Source: Anabas testudineus (taxonomy: Eukaryota; Chordata; Actinopteri; Anabantiformes; Anabantidae). Taken from it: a DNA stretch of 64,000 nt. How positions within the stretch are numbered: the first letter of the stretch is position 1; each line of letters begins with the position of its first letter. The stretch covers positions 17,630,637 to 17,694,636 of the forward strand of contig NC_046619.1 in assembly GCF_900324465.2 (NCBI RefSeq), given 5' to 3'. Shown one piece after another: positions 61,063 to 64,000 of the stretch. A model generated the notes under the pieces. It was not told the origin of the DNA, did no database searches, and saw nothing but the letters and a program-made list of their open reading frames with translations. Both the position numbers and the translations under genes were made by a program.

Positions 61063-62691
61063 CTATTCATACCCCAAAACCCTGACATCAGCGTAGATAC
61101 TCGATCTCTCTGCTCCATTTGCAGCTCTCCTGAAACTCTGCCCAGGTATTCTTTGTGCAAAATCTGGCACAGAATAAACCAGAGATTCTTCATTTACCTG
61201 TAAAAATTGTATATTATTAGAAAGTAGGTGTCAACAAAAATGTACCAAGTAAATGTCCTTTCATTTAAAATGACTTACATGGTGATTGTGTTGGTCAGCT
61301 GTGGTTGTTGCAGCATTTGTTTGCACCCTGGCAGCATCTGGATCATAGCATGAACAACGATAAATAACAATCATTAAGAATGTAAAAATGCACACAGTAA
61401 CATTATATCCCCAAAAAAGTATTCTAAAGGAAGTAGTTGTAAATGTTTTATTACCATTTAGCCAATCATACTTGTTTCTCTTGATGGTGTAAATCAAAAG
61501 TGCTATGACAATGAAACAGAGAGTCAAAGCAACACTCAGCAGAAATATAATTAGATTTTTCCTCTCAGCATTTTTGTCTGCAGAAGAACAAACAAAAAAG
61601 AAAAGTTAATAAACAATAAAGTTTCTAACAACTTTATTAAGTGTTTAATTATTATTTCCTCTTGCTAAGATAGTAGGTATTTACTTTTAATAGAATGACT
61701 AAGAGGGCAAAATGCAATAATTAACAATTAACTGATTACCGTCAACGTCCAGTTTTGTTCCATCTCCAAATAAAATCTGTCCACATGTGGCCACAGCACA
61801 GTAATAAGTCCCAGCATCAGAGGAGCTGACATTACTCCTGGAGAAGCTGTAGACACATTTCTGTGGAGAATGAGCCTCTGGAGTCTTCTCACACTCATCC
61901 CCGCTGTTTCCATGAGCAAAAATTAAAATAGGATGAGATTTATCTGATTTGGTTCTGAACCAGGACACACTGTGATCTCCACAACATGTTCTGTTCTTAG
62001 AATCAAAGAGGACTGAACACTGGAGAGTTACTGAGTCTCCTGGATGGACTGGATCAGATGACAACTCTTGAATCACGGCAGTAACATCAGCTTCAGGCCC
62101 TGGAAAATTAAGAATAGTATTTCATTTAGTCAATTATACAAGTACTTATGATGCCACTAACTCTCCCTTAAGTTTTAAAAAGATGAATACTGTTCCATTT
62201 ACCTTGGACTCTCAGGAAAGTGATGTTCACAAATGTTGTTCGTAGCTCAAAATGTTCCTCACAGTAGTAAAATGCAGAGTCACTCAGCTCAGTTTTAGTA
62301 ATATGAAGAACAAATGTTCCAGGCTCTTGTCTTGTTGTGATTCGAGGAGTCTTATTAACGTTGCCATTATCAAACGTGTAAGTGGCTCCTAAGACTTCAG
62401 GTAAATTTCCAGCAGCAAGTTTGATCCAAAATAAGGTTCCAGCATCTGAGGACGGGCGACTACATTTTAGAGTCACATCCTGTCCAACATCAACAGTCTT
62501 TGTCAAAAAATGTTGGTCATCTGCACATCCTGAAAAACAAATGAACCAGTTATTACAAAAACATCTCCTCATCCAAAATGCTCAAGATAGAACCAAGTGA
62601 CAACACTTTAAATATAACAAAAGTGAAACTGAATTTTGGATGCATACTTACGTGCTATGGTGAACATGAGAGCTACACAGTACACAATCAT
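61063..62691 (-). CDS. N15: NITR-family receptor, type A, intact
   Basis: Exons: leader 62652-62691, V 62203-62529, I 61740-62099, TM 61455-61577, linker 61279-61337, tail 61063-61197; 347 aa. The leader starts MIVYCVALMFTIA. V has TVDVGQDVTLKC, LFWIKLAAGN and DSAFYYC. I has VTLQC, RTCCGDHSVSWF (Ser where others have Tyr) and CAVATCGQILFGDGT. TM is KNLIIFLLSVALTLCFIVIA, then YTIKRNKYDW, without the CC pair of its relatives. The tail has LVYSVP and SSIYADV; the latter is a canonical SxYxxV ITIM. The promoter shares atgggagggagca with N8 but has actggc instead of the CCAAT core. Confidence 0.82.
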
Positions 62692-64000
62692 TTTCTGGTT
62701 AATTCAGCCGGACAGCAGTTCAGTTAGATCATACAGAAAGATGGTTAATCCTAACGCATTTATATCAAATGGGAGGGAGCACTGAAATGGGAGGAACAAT
62801 GTGTGACTGGCCTTTGATCATGATGAATTGTAATGGAATCACTAAAATAAATATGATGTATGATGTGCAAACATGGCAGCATCAACAATTGTGGTTTTGA
62901 CTTTGTGTATCATGAAAACACATCAGTACCATTAATACACACTTAACTCATGGTGATTTCCTAAAAGGTGGTGACAACAATATGGCCCAGTACAGCCCTT
63001 ATACAATGTGATATCATTCATGAGGTTCAGATACTTTTAGCGTGATTTACACAAAACACAACAATAGAAATAAATATTCTTTCAATTGTGTATTTATGTT
63101 TTTCTTAAACTAACAGCAGGAAGCTTAAATATACAAATTCAAGAAACTCCCCAATTTTTTTGCTACAACAGTCTGATCAGATGTAAAAACTGGAGACAAA
63201 AGTGTGTGATATTAAAAAGTAAAGTTACCATATGCTGCCCCCCTTTGGTGGGAAGCACATAGTTTGTCGACTGAATGAGAATAAAAAGTTTCTAACTAGT
63301 TGATCGTATTTAAATCTGGGGCAGTTGTTAAACTAGTGGGCCATGAAGATGCCTGCAGTGTCAACATAATTAGAATTTTTGACTAACCAGAATTGTGGAC
63401 ATTTTAGTGTTCACAGTTTGGTTCAGTTCAGTGTTATGTTAATCAAAGGATGTTTTTTGATTTTGTAAGGATGTTTGGATCTCCTTGTTTTTACTCTGTT
63501 TTCCTTTCACAATCTACCAGCATTTACTAGGTGAATTTAAGAGTCTAATAATCAGCTGAGCAAATACACCACACAGGTAGAAATTAAAATTTCTACCTAC
63601 CATTAAAATCAACCTGCGTGGGTCCTTGTAAATCTTTCACCCCTAACCTCACACTCTGTTGATGCCCATAGACTGCTTGTGAGCTAGATGGTTGATCATG
63701 TAGAAAAATGGCCAACCACAGTCTGTGTCTGCCACATGCTACTGAACATGTGGCTTTGCTTGTTGTTATTGAAGTAGTCATGCAAATCACCTACAAAAAG
63801 AGCTGTGAGGCTAAAAAAACAGGACTTGGAAGTATTATTTTATATTTATTTTTCTACTTACTAAAAATATTATTGACAATATTCTAAAAAAAAAAACAAG
63901 CAATTGGAGTGCATTTCTTCTGTATGAATATACAGTACATATCATAGAAACAAACAGAAGTACACAGTTGCAAATAATTAACTACTACATGCAGGATTTA
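62692..64000. other. Flanking region upstream of N15, with recurrent block
   Basis: No gene seen. The recurrent block appears at about 63,635-63,815 (tcacacnctgttg, aaaaatggcc, atgtggctttgcttgttg, agctgtgagg), 1.0-1.1 kb upstream of the ATG, as at N1 and N3. Confidence 0.45.

Noticed and set aside
2722-62099. J-like FGxGT motif taken as evidence of T-cell-receptor or antibody genes
   Set aside because: The motif is fused in the same exon as the I domain after a nearly invariant CAVATCG or CAVVTCG, there are no constant-region exons, and the genes have their own TM and tail exons.
1-64000. LTR elements, retroviral copies or CRISPR-like arrays
   Set aside because: I looked for long terminal repeats, gag/pol-type frames and regularly spaced repeats and saw none. 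The repeats present are LINE, Tc1, hAT, microsatellites and gene duplications.

Overview
The window looks like part of a teleost fish genome: AT-rich, with introns, teleost-type LINE, Tc1 and hAT debris, CA microsatellites, and clustered immune-receptor genes of a kind known only from bony fish. Every gene I can support belongs to one family, the novel immune-type receptors (NITRs). These are type I membrane proteins with a signal peptide, an N-terminal V-type Ig domain, a second V-like 'I' domain ending in a J-like FGxGT motif after an almost invariant CAVATCG, a transmembrane helix and a cytoplasmic tail that usually carries tyrosine motifs. The family call rests on my own reading of the motifs; no database was searched. 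The gene labels N1-N15 are mine.

Each gene has the same six-exon plan: a 40-43 nt leader exon, a V exon, an I exon, a TM exon, a short linker exon and a tail exon, with phases 1,1,1,1,0. I placed the boundaries on GT/AG sites, and the summed lengths give whole codons in nine of the ten genes I call full or tail-shortened without checking further, and in N5 and N3 if their shifted frames are followed. There are three subtypes. Type A (N1, N3, N8, N15) has a V domain with a TKTVDVGxDVTL-like start and a tail with TxYTDV or SIYADV. Type B (N2, N4, N5, N6, N7, N14) has a V domain with VxTVQLGEPVT and a tail ending YAAVKAFGL(D/N). Type C (N9, N12, N13, relic N11) is on the plus strand and has tails with NYxxL and YSAV. 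N10 is a broken A/B hybrid.

Layout: 1-34,000 is a minus-strand array built by tandem duplication. Block 1-8,440 (N1+N2) is repeated as about 8,740-16,560 (N3+N4). A partial third copy holds N5. Another unit, 20,975-26,715 (N6), is repeated as 26,716-31,705 (N7). N8 closes the array. 34,000-37,400 is a divergent intergenic gap. 37,440-54,761 holds the plus-strand genes N9, N12 and N13 plus relic N11, with minus-strand pseudogene N10 in between. 55,000-62,700 returns to the minus strand with N14 and N15.

The genes probably act as a diversified set of mostly inhibitory surface receptors on cytotoxic or myeloid-like cells. N2, N4, N8, N9, N13, N14 and N15 look whole. N6, N7 and N12 are whole up to the membrane but have lost their tyrosine tails. 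N5 has a frameshift in its TM exon, N3 in its tail and N1 in its V exon. A CCAAT box sits 90-108 bp upstream of most start codons, and an unexplained block of about 180 bp recurs between genes.
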